A stretch of DNA of 61,214 nt from Acinetobacter venetianus RAG-1 = CIP 110063 (GTDB taxonomy: Bacteria > Pseudomonadota > Gammaproteobacteria > Pseudomonadales > Moraxellaceae), in NCBI RefSeq assembly GCF_000368585.1, contig NZ_KB849557.1, positions 346,117 to 407,330 on the forward strand. The letters are read 5' to 3'. Made by a program: the position numbers and the translations under genes. The notes below the pieces were generated by a model. That model ran no database searches. It had not been told where the DNA came from and worked only from the letters and a program-made list of their open reading frames with translations. Position 1 is the first letter of the stretch; each line of letters opens with the position of its first letter. This document shows positions 1 to 8,814 of this stretch, piece by piece.

Positions 1-107
1 CCCGTCCGCCGCTAGGTCCAGTAGCAAGCTACCTTTCCCCGCTCGACTTGCATGTGTTAAGCCTGCCGCCAGCGTTCAATCTGAGCCATGATCAAACTCT
101 TCAGTTA
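1..107 (-). rRNA. 16S ribosomal RNA, 5' end (partial)
   Basis: Read on the minus strand, the sequence has the universal start of bacterial 16S rRNA: GAAGAGTTTGATCATGGCTC followed by the AACGCTGGCGGCAGGC core and the AACACATGCAAGTCGAGCGG segment. Only about the first 107 nucleotides are inside the window; the gene continues beyond base 1. The 5' end is placed by comparison with E. coli, which has five nucleotides before GAAGAG. The variable stretch with AGGTAGCTTGCTACCT followed by GGACCTAGCGGCGGACGGG is of the Acinetobacter kind. Confidence 0.97.
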
Positions 108-117
108 AAATCATTTT

Positions 118-140
118 GCACCTTAGTTAAGACAAGGTGC
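118..140 (-). repeat. Inverted repeat in the rRNA leader just upstream of mature 16S
   Basis: Perfect 7-base arms (GCACCTT and AAGGTGC) separated by 9 bases lie about 10 bases upstream of the mature 16S 5' end. In the rRNA precursor this would be a small hairpin. Its place suggests a role in leader folding or processing, but this is inference; the long RNase III stem normally pairs with sequence downstream of 16S that is not in the window. Confidence 0.5.
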
Positions 141-317
141 TAATTCTGGCTCATCAATTACTGACAAAAAATTTGCTCAAATAAACTTCGAGAAATTTCT
201 ACCAATTATCAATGATAATATATATCGATTGATCAACTAGTAAAAATCCACACAAGTTGTTCTTCTATTCTCTTAATGATCTTCTCAATGGTTCATCACC
301 ATCAAGCTAGGTCGGCT

Positions 318-345
318 ATATTACTCTAAATTTCTTCAAAGTCAA
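318..345 (-). promoter_or_regulatory. rRNA operon promoter
   Basis: On the minus strand a near-consensus sigma-70 promoter is visible: -35 TTGACT (340-345), a 16-base spacer and -10 TAATAT (318-323). It points at the 16S gene about 210 bases away. The DNA just upstream of the -35 is AT-rich, as expected for an UP element. The leader length is typical of rRNA operons. Confidence 0.8.
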
Positions 346-632
346 CAGGTAATTTAGATATTTTATAAACTTATCAACCAACCCAAGAATCTAACCAATC
401 TAGCCAAATCCTTGTTTATCAACAAGTTTTTATCTGCATCACCGCCGATGGATGTGCATTCTACAGCATTCCCAAACCAATTCAACCCCCTTTTTTATTT
501 TTTATTACCGAATGCATGTTTTTTGAACTGAATAGTTACTTTTATTGGCTTTTCTGAGTGATTAAGAACTTTTTTTAAACAATTAAGTCCAGTAGAATAT
601 GTCTCTTGCTTCACACTTTTTGGTTTTTTTGA

Positions 633-1145
633 TTGAAAATACGGTTTGTTCATAAAACGGCGCAGCTTTTGATGCTTGTAGTTGTCATAACTACGAGTGG
701 GCTTTGTTACGCCATTTCAAACCATAGCTTTTATGAGTTGGCATTAACAATATTAAGTTATAGTAAATGGCCTAATACAACACGACCAACTATTTGTGTT
801 ATTGATAATCCAGAAGCGACTAATCAATTTCAAGCAAGTGTGAAAGAACTATCTTATGATTATCAAGTGCAGGCAGTGAGCGCCAAAGAGTTTTCTAAGA
901 CTCAATGTCATGTTGCTTATTTCTCCACAACATCGCCTCAGCAACAACAAAATTTAATTCAGTCTTACCCTTCTCGATTTTTATTATCATTAAGTACTAA
1001 TAACTCTACTTGTGAAATCGGAAGTATTTTTTGTCTTTACAATAAAAAGACCTTTTCTACTTTTAAAGTAAATTTAGATGCTTTGAGTTACTCCAAGGTT
1101 CATATCGACCCTCGCGTCTTAATTTTGGCGAAGAACACGGAGTAG
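633..1145 (+). CDS. yfiR: YfiR-like periplasmic inhibitor of a diguanylate cyclase
   Basis: A 170-residue secreted protein of the YfiR/DUF4154 family. In characterised systems YfiR sits in the periplasm and holds the inner-membrane diguanylate cyclase YfiN inactive. A hydrophobic signal segment covers about residues 12-27 with likely cleavage near CYA. Four cysteines of the mature part (55, 92, 127, 134) fit the family's disulfide pattern; the last two are seven apart, as in Pseudomonas YfiR. The start shown is TTG; ATG at residue 14 is an alternative, and neither has a clear ribosome binding site. The next gene starts 5 bases after the stop and encodes the cyclase, then the OmpA-like lipoprotein, matching the yfi operon. 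Confidence 0.82.
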   Translation: MKIRFVHKTAQLLMLVVVITTSGLCYAISNHSFYELALTILSYSKWPNTTRPTICVIDNPEATNQFQASVKELSYDYQVQAVSAKEFSKTQCHVAYFSTTSPQQQQNLIQSYPSRFLLSLSTNNSTCEIGSIFCLYNKKTFSTFKVNLDALSYSKVHIDPRVLILAKNTE

Positions 1146-1150
1146 TTAAA

Positions 1151-2374
1151 GTGATTTCAAATTTATATCAATCTACTTCATTACATGCATTATTCCGTAA
1201 ATCTCAATTTACGATTTTCGCAATTACCTTTGTAATTTGTTCATGTACTTTTGCCACGATTTCTATGTTTACGATGGAAACTTATGCAAAACAGAACCTT
1301 AAATTACTGAGTCAAACTGTGCTTGAGCGTATTCAACCAGCAGTCGTCTTTAAAGATAAAGGCGCGATTGATCAAATTTTGGATGACTACACAAGAGAAC
1401 ATGCAATTCGAAGTATTCACGTCTACGATCCGCAACAACAATTATTGGCAGAAAGTACAAAGAAGATTGCAAACACTTCTTTTTTACAGGATTTACTCGA
1501 CAAATGGTTTTTGCATGATCCTGTTAAACTTATGATTGTTCACCATAAGAAAAAAGTTGGAGAACTTGTTCTATATGGTAGTTCTGAAAATATTTTACAT
1601 TTTCTTAAGACCATTATTATTGGTTTAGCTATTTCCATGTTCTTTATTGTGATTGCATTATTATGGTCGGTAAATTTAACTTATCGCCAGATTATGCAAG
1701 CAATTAAGCCACTCACGCATATTGCCCAATTAGTCAGCGATCAAAAAGCTTATAATTTACGCTTCCCAAATAATCATATTAAAGAGTTCCAAAATTTAAA
1801 TACTGTATTTAATGAATTATTAGAAGAAATTCAAATCTGGAATAACAACTTACAAAAAGAAAATCGCCAGCTTTCTTTTCAAGCACACCATGATCAGCTA
1901 ACAAGCCTGCCAAATCGGCATTATTTTTATGAAGAATTACTCAATATTTTCGAAAACCCTCTATTTCGTCACAATTCTGCGTTAATATTCATCGACAATA
2001 ATAAGTTTAAGCTTATTAATGACCAGTTTGGACATTTAGCTGGAGATGCTGTGTTACGTGAAATGGCTCAGCGTTTAAAGTTATCTGTTCGACAAGAAGA
2101 TTTTATTGCTCGATTGGGTGGAGATGAGTTTGCGATTATTTTGCATGCAATTCACCATGCTGACCATTTGAAAGCTATTGCTGAGGGGCTACTTGCAAGC
2201 AGCGTAGAACCTTTAAATTTTAACGGTGAAATTATTCATTTTGGTTTTAGTCTGGGTATTGCGTTCTCCCAATTTGCAGAAAATCCAGAAGATTTGGTAA
2301 TGCAAGCCGATCAAGCAATGTATAAAGCAAAGAATTTAAATCCACATTGGTTTTTATATAAACCAGAAATTTAG
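1151..2374 (+). CDS. yfiN: Membrane diguanylate cyclase YfiN/TpbB (GGDEF)
   Basis: A 407-residue inner-membrane enzyme that would make c-di-GMP from two GTP. It has a transmembrane segment at about 20-42, a periplasmic region to about 150, a second transmembrane segment at about 152-176, a HAMP-like linker and a C-terminal GGDEF domain. The catalytic motif GGDEF is intact at 323-327, and the inhibitory-site RxxD (RQED, 314-317) lies five residues before it, so product feedback is expected. The start is GTG, 5 bases after yfiR. Context (YfiR before, YfiB after) argues for a cyclase controlled by cell-envelope or redox stress. Confidence 0.9.
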   Translation: MISNLYQSTSLHALFRKSQFTIFAITFVICSCTFATISMFTMETYAKQNLKLLSQTVLERIQPAVVFKDKGAIDQILDDYTREHAIRSIHVYDPQQQLLAESTKKIANTSFLQDLLDKWFLHDPVKLMIVHHKKKVGELVLYGSSENILHFLKTIIIGLAISMFFIVIALLWSVNLTYRQIMQAIKPLTHIAQLVSDQKAYNLRFPNNHIKEFQNLNTVFNELLEEIQIWNNNLQKENRQLSFQAHHDQLTSLPNRHYFYEELLNIFENPLFRHNSALIFIDNNKFKLINDQFGHLAGDAVLREMAQRLKLSVRQEDFIARLGGDEFAIILHAIHHADHLKAIAEGLLASSVEPLNFNGEIIHFGFSLGIAFSQFAENPEDLVMQADQAMYKAKNLNPHWFLYKPEI

Positions 2375-2382
2375 GACATGTT

Positions 2383-2862
2383 ATGCGCACTCATACCATT
2401 AAAATTTCATTTATTGCGTTACTCTGCCTAACATTGGCTGGATGTTTGAGTTTTGGTCCACTTAAGTACCGTCAAGTTAAAATGTTAAAAAAAGAAGGCT
2501 TTGTTTTAACGGATGAGGGCTGGAGCCTTGGTTTACCAGAGCGCCTATTATTCGACTTTAATAAATCAGATATTAAGCCAGAGCATGGTAAAGAAATTAC
2601 TCGCCTAGCAAAACAGCTAGAAAAATATGATTTAGAGAAATTAAAAATCGTCGGGCATACTGACGATATTGGTAATCCTGAATACAATCAGAAACTATCT
2701 GAAGAACGTGCTCAGAGTGTTGCTTCTATTTTTGTTAATGAAGGGTTTAAACCAAATAATCTAACTGTAATTGGGCGTGGTTCTAAACAACCATTTGTTC
2801 CAAACACAAGTGACGAGAATCGTGCAAATAACCGTCGCGTTGCTGTGATTATCATTCCATAA
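2383..2862 (+). CDS. yfiB: YfiB-like OmpA-domain lipoprotein
   Basis: A 159-residue outer-membrane lipoprotein. The N-terminus is a lipoprotein signal with lipobox LAGC (Cys21). The rest is an OmpA C-terminal, peptidoglycan-binding domain: LLFDFNKSDI starts it, GHTDDIGNPEYNQKLSEERA is the conserved core and NRRVAV ends it. In the YfiBNR system YfiB captures YfiR and so releases the cyclase. It follows yfiN by 8 bases and ends at a terminator, so the three genes form one transcription unit. Confidence 0.88.
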   Translation: MRTHTIKISFIALLCLTLAGCLSFGPLKYRQVKMLKKEGFVLTDEGWSLGLPERLLFDFNKSDIKPEHGKEITRLAKQLEKYDLEKLKIVGHTDDIGNPEYNQKLSEERAQSVASIFVNEGFKPNNLTVIGRGSKQPFVPNTSDENRANNRRVAVIIIP

Positions 2863-2877
2863 AATGATTAATAAATA

Positions 2878-2908
2878 AAAAGGCCAACAATAAAGTTGGC
2901 CTTTTTTT
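2878..2908. terminator. Bidirectional intrinsic terminator
   Basis: AGGCCAAC pairs with GTTGGCCT around a 6-base loop, flanked by A and T runs on both sides. It ends the yfi operon on the plus strand and the convergent phosphoesterase gene on the minus strand. Confidence 0.88.
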
Positions 2909-3938
2909 ATTTTAGCTCAATAATATCAATCGTTGGAGGCACTCTAAATCGAAAAGGAACGCCAACCATGCCTGTACCCACCGTGACAAATACATCTGCA
3001 TGTTCATGGATATAAAATCCTTTTTTATGCCCTAATATCGAAACTTTCTTCATGATGTAATTGGTAATCCACGGTAATTCAATTTGTCCGCCATGTGTAT
3101 GTCCTGACAGCATTAACGGACGCATGGGTAACTCTGGAACCATGTCTACAGTATCTGGATTATGTGACAAAATCAGCCACGGTTTATCTTGTGGCAGCTC
3201 TGGTAAGAAACGCATATTCGCCTTACCTGCCCATAAGTCACCAATACCCACTAAACGAAACTCATCAAAATCAACAATCTTGCCTTCGATATCAATCACA
3301 TTATTTTGGCTTAATGCTTCATTTAATAACGCTTGAATCGGTGGTCCAGGATATTGCTCATCATGGTTTCCTGGTACTGAATAAACAGGAGCTTCAATCT
3401 GTTTCAATACTGCAAGCTCATGCACTAACCGATTCTCAGGTTCGTATGTCCAATCGCCCGCCACAACCACAAGATCAGGTTTCTCCTGATTCAGCTTTCT
3501 AACAATCGTTTTTAACTGTCGCTCATGTCCTGAAAACAATCCAACATGCATATCAGCCACAACCGCCACTTTCACAGGCTTGCTAAATTCACGATGCGGA
3601 TTCAAACGATATTGATGATATTTGACATGAACTGTATGCGGCTCAATAAAGCGGGCATAAATTAAAAGACTACTTAATAGAAATACAAACGTAGTTTGAT
3701 GTATGCTGTAGTAACCAATCCACCCTGCATACAAACTAAAAAACCAGAGTGGAATAAGTAAATAAGAGAGATAAAAAGCCAATAAGTGCACAAAAGCTTT
3801 AAAAGGATGAATTGTCTCTGTACGTGACTGATGCACCCAAGCCTGTATAAATGCCCAGAGTGCTAGAACTGCGAAAATCGAATAGAAAATCAAAACTGTT
3901 GTATCTGAATCAAGCATTACAGATCTCATTAACCTCAT
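2907..3938 (-). CDS. Membrane-anchored calcineurin-like metallophosphoesterase
   Basis: A 343-residue protein with three or four hydrophobic segments in the first 95 residues, then a metallophosphoesterase domain with the full metal-ligand set: VADMHVG, AGDWTYE, GNHDEQYP, LSHNPD and SGHTHGGQ. It resembles the YaeI/YkuE group of membrane-linked phosphodiesterases, which act on phosphorylated lipids or cell-surface substrates; the exact substrate is not known. The start is uncertain: three in-frame ATG codons lie within 8 codons, and the second and third have GAGG or GAGA just upstream. It is convergent with the yfi operon. Confidence 0.85.
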   Translation of the reverse strand: MRLMRSVMLDSDTTVLIFYSIFAVLALWAFIQAWVHQSRTETIHPFKAFVHLLAFYLSYLLIPLWFFSLYAGWIGYYSIHQTTFVFLLSSLLIYARFIEPHTVHVKYHQYRLNPHREFSKPVKVAVVADMHVGLFSGHERQLKTIVRKLNQEKPDLVVVAGDWTYEPENRLVHELAVLKQIEAPVYSVPGNHDEQYPGPPIQALLNEALSQNNVIDIEGKIVDFDEFRLVGIGDLWAGKANMRFLPELPQDKPWLILSHNPDTVDMVPELPMRPLMLSGHTHGGQIELPWITNYIMKKVSILGHKKGFYIHEHADVFVTVGTGMVGVPFRFRVPPTIDIIELK

Positions 3939-4019
3939 CTAGGGACAGATATCGCATCTCATATTTATATTTTTAGATGAAATGTTATACTCAAGCCCAA
4001 CTTTTAATCAGTAACAATT

Positions 4020-5648
4020 ATGACGCAATTTTCTCGCATAAATAGCAAACATACAGAAATAAGTACAACTACTTACAATAAAAGTATGCTTGCGATTTAT
4101 TGCAGTATTGCGATCACGGTGACGGGCTGTAGTACGCTACCAAAGCACACAATTGAACCAACATCACAGCCCACCTTACAGATCAACACTGCTGATACAA
4201 CTTTAGCGCAAGTAATTCAACCTTTACAGCAACAACATCCAAACCTGACAGGCTATCATGTTTTATATGAGCCCTTGGAGGCTTTGGCTGCTCGTTTGCG
4301 TTTAATTGATAAAGCAGAGAAAACTTTAGATCTTCAATACTATATTTGGGATAACGATAAAGTTGGAGCACTTGCATTACATGCATTGATTGGTGCGGCT
4401 GATCGTGGTGTGAAAGTACGACTTTTAATTGATGACAATAATGCAAAACATACCGAAGGTATTTTCTTAGCTTTAGCTCAACACCCTAACATTGAAGTCA
4501 AATTATTCAACCCTTATCGCTTTCGCAAATACCGCGCAATCGATATGGTTTTAGATTTAAAACGTATTAATCGACGTATGCATAATAAAAGTTTTATTGC
4601 AGATCATCAGGTTGCACTGATCGGTGGTCGTAATATGACGAATCAATACTATAACGTTAGTGATAATTATCAATTTTCAGATGTTGATGTCATGCTGTTT
4701 GGAACGGCGGTAAATGACATTTCCAAGTCTTTTGATGATTATTGGAATCATGAATATGCCTATGATGTTCGTGAAATCGTTAATCCAAAATCTCATCGTC
4801 TCAGCTATGAAAGTTTAAAACAACAGCTTGATGATCACTATAAAAAAGTCACTGTACAAAACTATTTAGATTTAACAGATCGTTCACAATCAATCGATGC
4901 ATTGATCAATCGAGACATTTCATTAGATTGGGTTAAAGCGGAAGTTGTTAAAGACTCACCCGATAAAATCAAGTCTAAAGCGAAAAAGCAAGAACATCTT
5001 AATTTCCAACTGATCAATCATTTAGAACAGCCTGAGAAAAATATTGATCTTATTTCAGCTTATTTTGTTCCCGAAAAAAAAGGGGCAAAAATCTTAGGCG
5101 ATCTAGCCCAAGATGGTGTGAAGGTTAGAGTTTTAACCAACTCTTTTAAAGCCAATGACGTTGCTGTGGTACATGCTTTCTATGGTAAATATCGAAAGGA
5201 GCTTTTAGAGCAAGGCGTTCAACTTTATGAATTCTTACCTGCCTTAGATAAAGATGACCTCGACAAACATACTGAAGATTTAGCCAAAAAAGCCAAAGTT
5301 AATATTAAAGGTCTTAGCCGATCAAGTTTACATGCAAAGCTAATGGCGCTGGATGAAAAGCAAGTTTTTATCGGGTCATTTAATTTTGATCCACGTTCAG
5401 CTTATTTAAATACTGAAATTGGTGTTTTACTTGATAGCCCACCTTTGGCTCAAGCTGTGCACGCAACTATGGATCAAAATCTTAGTAAATACGCCTATAA
5501 ACTTGTTCTAAATGCGAATAAGAAAATCACATGGCAACGCCAAACACCTCAAGGTCCTGTTGTTTACACAAAAGAACCTCGGATGAAATGGTGGCAAAAA
5601 GCTGGGGTTAAAGTTTTGTCTTGGCTACCTATCGAAGGTTTTATGTAG
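4020..5648 (+). CDS. Phospholipase D-family lipoprotein (cardiolipin synthase-like)
   Basis: A 542-residue protein with two HKD catalytic motifs: HNKSFIAD (His188, Lys190, Asp195) and HAKLMALD (His438, Lys440, Asp445), each followed by the usual GG/GS-N segment. Such two-HKD proteins hydrolyse or exchange phospholipid head groups, as cardiolipin synthases do. A lipobox VTGC (Cys37) follows a hydrophobic segment, so it is probably a lipoprotein. ATG at residue 23 is an alternative start, but it would remove the lysines before the hydrophobic core. It overlaps the convergent acyltransferase by 8 bases; the two may share a role in phospholipid turnover. Confidence 0.85.
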   Translation: MTQFSRINSKHTEISTTTYNKSMLAIYCSIAITVTGCSTLPKHTIEPTSQPTLQINTADTTLAQVIQPLQQQHPNLTGYHVLYEPLEALAARLRLIDKAEKTLDLQYYIWDNDKVGALALHALIGAADRGVKVRLLIDDNNAKHTEGIFLALAQHPNIEVKLFNPYRFRKYRAIDMVLDLKRINRRMHNKSFIADHQVALIGGRNMTNQYYNVSDNYQFSDVDVMLFGTAVNDISKSFDDYWNHEYAYDVREIVNPKSHRLSYESLKQQLDDHYKKVTVQNYLDLTDRSQSIDALINRDISLDWVKAEVVKDSPDKIKSKAKKQEHLNFQLINHLEQPEKNIDLISAYFVPEKKGAKILGDLAQDGVKVRVLTNSFKANDVAVVHAFYGKYRKELLEQGVQLYEFLPALDKDDLDKHTEDLAKKAKVNIKGLSRSSLHAKLMALDEKQVFIGSFNFDPRSAYLNTEIGVLLDSPPLAQAVHATMDQNLSKYAYKLVLNANKKITWQRQTPQGPVVYTKEPRMKWWQKAGVKVLSWLPIEGFM

Positions 5649-6462
5649 CATCAGGTGGGGTGTTTAAAACCTTTTGTTGTAACTCTAAAAGTCCCGCACG
5701 CATTTGGCGATCAACTTCTTTGGTTAAGGTATCAACTGTATGTCCTTCTACAGGAATAGCAGGTAATGTCATTAAATGTGCAGTGACTTTCGGCATTTCT
5801 AAAACGCGTTGCACATGCTCAGCAAAAGACATTTCACCGATAAAAGGTGCAACCATATCAAGTTCGCCATGTTGATTGACATAGCAAATCACACAAATCT
5901 GAACAGGTCTCTGCGCTTCAATCGCAGCACCTAATAATCGACCATGTACTTTTTTAACCTTATGACCATCTGTGGTCGTTGCTTCAGGGAAAAATAGTAC
6001 TGGAATATCTTGTTTTAAAAACTCAGTAATTTGTTCACGAATCCGAATTGAATCCCCTGAACCTCGCTTAATGAAAAGCGTACCTCCACCTTTCGCTAGA
6101 TTTCCTAGAATTGGCCATTTTTCTACTTCTGCTTTGGCCAAAAAGAAAATACGAGCACCAGAACCAAGTACAGCAACATCAAGCCATGAAATATGATTGC
6201 TCACCCAAAGTGCAGGTTCACGCGGAATCGTACCATGCACTTGTACTTCGATATTGAAGACTTCACATAGACGACGACAGAAATACTGCACATAGCGTGT
6301 ATTTACTGGATTATTTGGATCTTTATATAAACCATGACGATAAATAAGATAAAAGCCTTCACCAATGGTCTCTAAACCAGAAGCTAATTTTCGACTATAT
6401 AAACTAAATTTTGAAAATAAATTTAATGGTGCGCTATCTACTGCAGTTGTTTCTTGAGTCAT
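5641..6462 (-). CDS. PlsC-like lysophospholipid acyltransferase
   Basis: A 273-residue member of the 1-acylglycerol-3-phosphate acyltransferase family, which adds a second acyl chain to lysophosphatidate or a related lysolipid at the inner membrane. The catalytic NHxxxxD motif is seen as SNHISWLD (His90, Asp95), and the second block as FPEATTTDG near residue 160. ATG start at 6460-6462. It converges on and slightly overlaps the phospholipase D-like gene. Whether it is the main PlsC or a paralogue such as an ornithine-lipid acyltransferase cannot be settled from this window. Confidence 0.85.
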   Translation of the reverse strand: MTQETTAVDSAPLNLFSKFSLYSRKLASGLETIGEGFYLIYRHGLYKDPNNPVNTRYVQYFCRRLCEVFNIEVQVHGTIPREPALWVSNHISWLDVAVLGSGARIFFLAKAEVEKWPILGNLAKGGGTLFIKRGSGDSIRIREQITEFLKQDIPVLFFPEATTTDGHKVKKVHGRLLGAAIEAQRPVQICVICYVNQHGELDMVAPFIGEMSFAEHVQRVLEMPKVTAHLMTLPAIPVEGHTVDTLTKEVDRQMRAGLLELQQKVLNTPPDAT

Positions 6463-6792
6463 AAAATCATTAAAACCATTGGGTTTTCACCCGTCATAGA
6501 CACTTGTGGCATGAATGTCAAAAGGCACAAGCATCTTTGGATGATACAAGATGCAGACTATATAATTCCGCTACTTTTAATTAATCAATTCTCACGTTAT
6601 ACACAGATAAATTACCAAAAAATCTCGGTATATACGCTTTGAGTTAAGCAAGTTATATCATGCCAATATCCACTTATAATAGTTATCTTGATAATAAAAA
6701 ACGAACGTGAGCATGATTTTTTTCAATTTCAAATCAACAATTAGATCAAATAATATAAATCAATCGAAATAATAGATCAAAAGAGTCCTACT
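6463..6792. other. Intergenic region between divergent acyltransferase and small ORF
   Basis: AT-rich region between divergent genes. It contains a candidate minus-strand promoter (listed) and must hold the promoter of the small ORF at 6793. No RNA gene or longer ORF is convincing. Confidence 0.5.
6559..6588 (-). promoter_or_regulatory. Candidate promoter of the PlsC-like gene
   Basis: On the minus strand TTGATT (6583-6588) and TATATA (6559-6564) are separated by 18 bases, about 100 bases upstream of the acyltransferase start. Pattern match only. Confidence 0.4.
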
Positions 6793-6933
6793 ATGCACAC
6801 CAACAGCACCGCCACTGAAGTCGAAAATACCATCTCTTATGGTTATGCTTTAAAAATGTTTTTAGGCTGGGCTATTTTATATATGGGGACGCTAATCGGA
6901 TTCATTGAGCTAATTCGTCGTAATGTCATATAA
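6793..6933 (+). CDS. Small single-pass membrane protein, 46 residues (hypothetical)
   Basis: A short ORF: ATG at 6793, TAA at 6931-6933. The first 16 residues are polar (MHTNSTATEVENTIS), then comes a hydrophobic helix at about 18-40 (containing KMFLGWAILYMGTLIGFIEL), and the tail is IRRNVI. The positive residues after the helix suggest an N-out or N-in single-pass inner-membrane protein. AAGAG lies 9 bases before the ATG as a plausible ribosome binding site. It sits 74 bases upstream of hflX on the same strand. I do not recognise the family. Confidence 0.55.
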   Translation: MHTNSTATEVENTISYGYALKMFLGWAILYMGTLIGFIELIRRNVI

Positions 6934-7007
6934 ATCGAGTAAGTCTTTGCCCTTTCGTTAAAGTTTATTCTAAAATAGGACTTTAATACCTAGGATATGA
7001 CAGCAGC

Positions 7008-8348
7008 GTGGAATATTTTGAGCAGCATCAAGGTGGCGAACGGGCAATTTTAGTCAGTGTTTCTGTTCAACTCCTCGATGATCTTGATGCTGAAGAGTTT
7101 CGATTGCTCGCTCAATCTGCTGGCGCTGAAATCCTGCAACATATTTCTGTACAAAGAAATAAACCTGATCCTAAGTTTTTTATTGGCTCAGGGAAAGTCG
7201 ATGAAATTGCAGAACTAGTACAGGAACTTGAAGCTGAGTTGGTTATTTTTGATCACTCCTTGAGTCCCGCCCAAGAACGTAATTTAGAAAGAATACTGAA
7301 GTGTCGTGTCATCGATCGTACAGGATTGATTCTTGATATTTTCGCCTTACGCGCGCGTACACACGAAGGTAAATTACAAGTCGAACTTGCCCAACTTAAA
7401 CACTTGTCAACGCGTTTAATCCGAGGCTTTACTGGGAACTTAGAACAACAAAAAGGTGGGATTGGGCTGCGTGGCCCAGGTGAATCACAACTAGAAACTG
7501 ACCGTCGACTGATTCGTGTTCGTATCACACAACTCAAAGAAAAATTAATCAAGGTTCAACAAACACGCTTACAAGGTCGAGCTGCTCGTCAGAAAGCAGC
7601 CATTCCAACTATTTCTCTCGTTGGATACACCAATGCTGGGAAATCTACACTTTTTAATATTCTAGCGAAAAGTGATGTATATGCGGCAGATCAACTCTTT
7701 GCAACCTTAGATCCAACCTTACGTCGTTTAGATTGGGATGGGATTGGTACAGTTGTATTAGCAGATACCGTAGGTTTCGTCCGCAACCTACAACATGATT
7801 TGGTTGAATCTTTCAAAGCAACACTAGAAGAAACTTTGGAAGCTACCTTACTGTTGCATGTTGTGGATAGTAGTAGCCCGAATATGCTTGAACAAATAGA
7901 AGCTGTTGAGTCTGTGCTCAAAGAGATTGGGGCAGATGCACCCATTTTGCATGTTTATAATAAAATTGACCAAAGTGGAGATAGTGCAAAAATCATTTAT
8001 AAATCTCCTGATTTTCCAGATCGAGTTTATGTATCCGCACATTCTGGCGAAGGTTTAGCCTTATTAAGTCAGGCTGTACAACAGTGCTTATTAGGACAAT
8101 TACAACACTTTAATTTAGTCTTGAAACCTGCATACGGTAAACTACGCACGCAACTCTATACACTGAATGTAATTCAATCTGAGCATTACGATGAGCAAGG
8201 TGATTTGCATTTATCAGTTTGTATAGCACCACAAAAACTGGAACAAATCATCAGACAAGCCCACTTACCACTAGATGAAATTCTTGGAGAGAAAGCCGCT
8301 TTATTCAAACGACCATTAGAAGAGTTTGAATACGTGAAAGATCAATAA
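7008..8348 (+). CDS. hflX: Ribosome-associated GTPase HflX
   Basis: A 446-residue GTPase that in other bacteria binds and splits stalled ribosomes under stress. The N-terminal HflX domain includes the signature GGIGLRGPGESQLETDRR near 150-167. The G domain shows G1 GYTNAGKST (206-214), G3 DTVGF (253-257) and G4 NKID (318-321). Length is normal for the family. The start is GTG at 7008 with AGGA about 12 bases upstream; an ATG 11 bases earlier is out of frame. In many gammaproteobacteria hflX follows hfq; here it does not. Confidence 0.95.
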   Translation: MEYFEQHQGGERAILVSVSVQLLDDLDAEEFRLLAQSAGAEILQHISVQRNKPDPKFFIGSGKVDEIAELVQELEAELVIFDHSLSPAQERNLERILKCRVIDRTGLILDIFALRARTHEGKLQVELAQLKHLSTRLIRGFTGNLEQQKGGIGLRGPGESQLETDRRLIRVRITQLKEKLIKVQQTRLQGRAARQKAAIPTISLVGYTNAGKSTLFNILAKSDVYAADQLFATLDPTLRRLDWDGIGTVVLADTVGFVRNLQHDLVESFKATLEETLEATLLLHVVDSSSPNMLEQIEAVESVLKEIGADAPILHVYNKIDQSGDSAKIIYKSPDFPDRVYVSAHSGEGLALLSQAVQQCLLGQLQHFNLVLKPAYGKLRTQLYTLNVIQSEHYDEQGDLHLSVCIAPQKLEQIIRQAHLPLDEILGEKAALFKRPLEEFEYVKDQ

Positions 8349-8439
8349 ATTTTTTCTTCCCGTGGTAGCATCTTAAGAAAAGAATGACATCATCATAATG
8401 GTAATCGTCCATTGTTCAGATAAATGAGTAAGAGACAAC

Positions 8440-8802
8440 ATGAAAGATATTGATTGGACAGCTTGGTTTTATACGATTTTATTGATTGTCGTATTTCGTG
8501 AAGGTGCCGTCGCAATCACTAAAGTATTTAATCATCCAGAACTCGGCAATCTCGTCGGTTTGATGAGTTTGCTTGCAACGTTATTAATCTGGAGACGATT
8601 TAGAAAGATTTCGAATCGTTTGATTGATACTAATAATAAAATCATGAAAGAAAGCGCATTTGCATTTTTACCCATCTGCGCAGGTTCTTTGATTATGTTG
8701 GTTCACTTAGGCAAAGAGATCCCTGTTTTCTTATTTGTACTTACGTTAAGTACCTTACTCCCTCTTTGGATTTACGCCAAAATGGCAAAGCGTTGGTTAT
8801 AG
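8440..8802 (+). CDS. CidA/LrgA-family membrane protein
   Basis: A 120-residue integral membrane protein with four hydrophobic segments, of the size and layout of CidA/LrgA holin-like proteins. The family works with LrgB/CidB-type partners in metabolite (pyruvate) transport and cell-lysis control. Only 12 bases separate it from the LrgB gene, which supports one operon. The assignment rests on size, topology and the partner gene; similarity is weaker than for the LrgB member. Confidence 0.7.
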   Translation: MKDIDWTAWFYTILLIVVFREGAVAITKVFNHPELGNLVGLMSLLATLLIWRRFRKISNRLIDTNNKIMKESAFAFLPICAGSLIMLVHLGKEIPVFLFVLTLSTLLPLWIYAKMAKRWL

Positions 8803-8814
8803 GAGTCGCTAAAT

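Larger units (their letters stand above)
108..632. other. Intergenic region: rRNA leader, rRNA promoter, upstream region of yfiR
   Basis: No protein gene is supported here. The left 240 bases are the rRNA leader and promoter, listed separately. The right part is AT-rich with T-runs around 490-590. A possible -10 for the yfiR operon, TAGAAT, sits at 593-598, without a convincing -35. No clear boxA antiterminator sequence was recognised. Confidence 0.6.
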
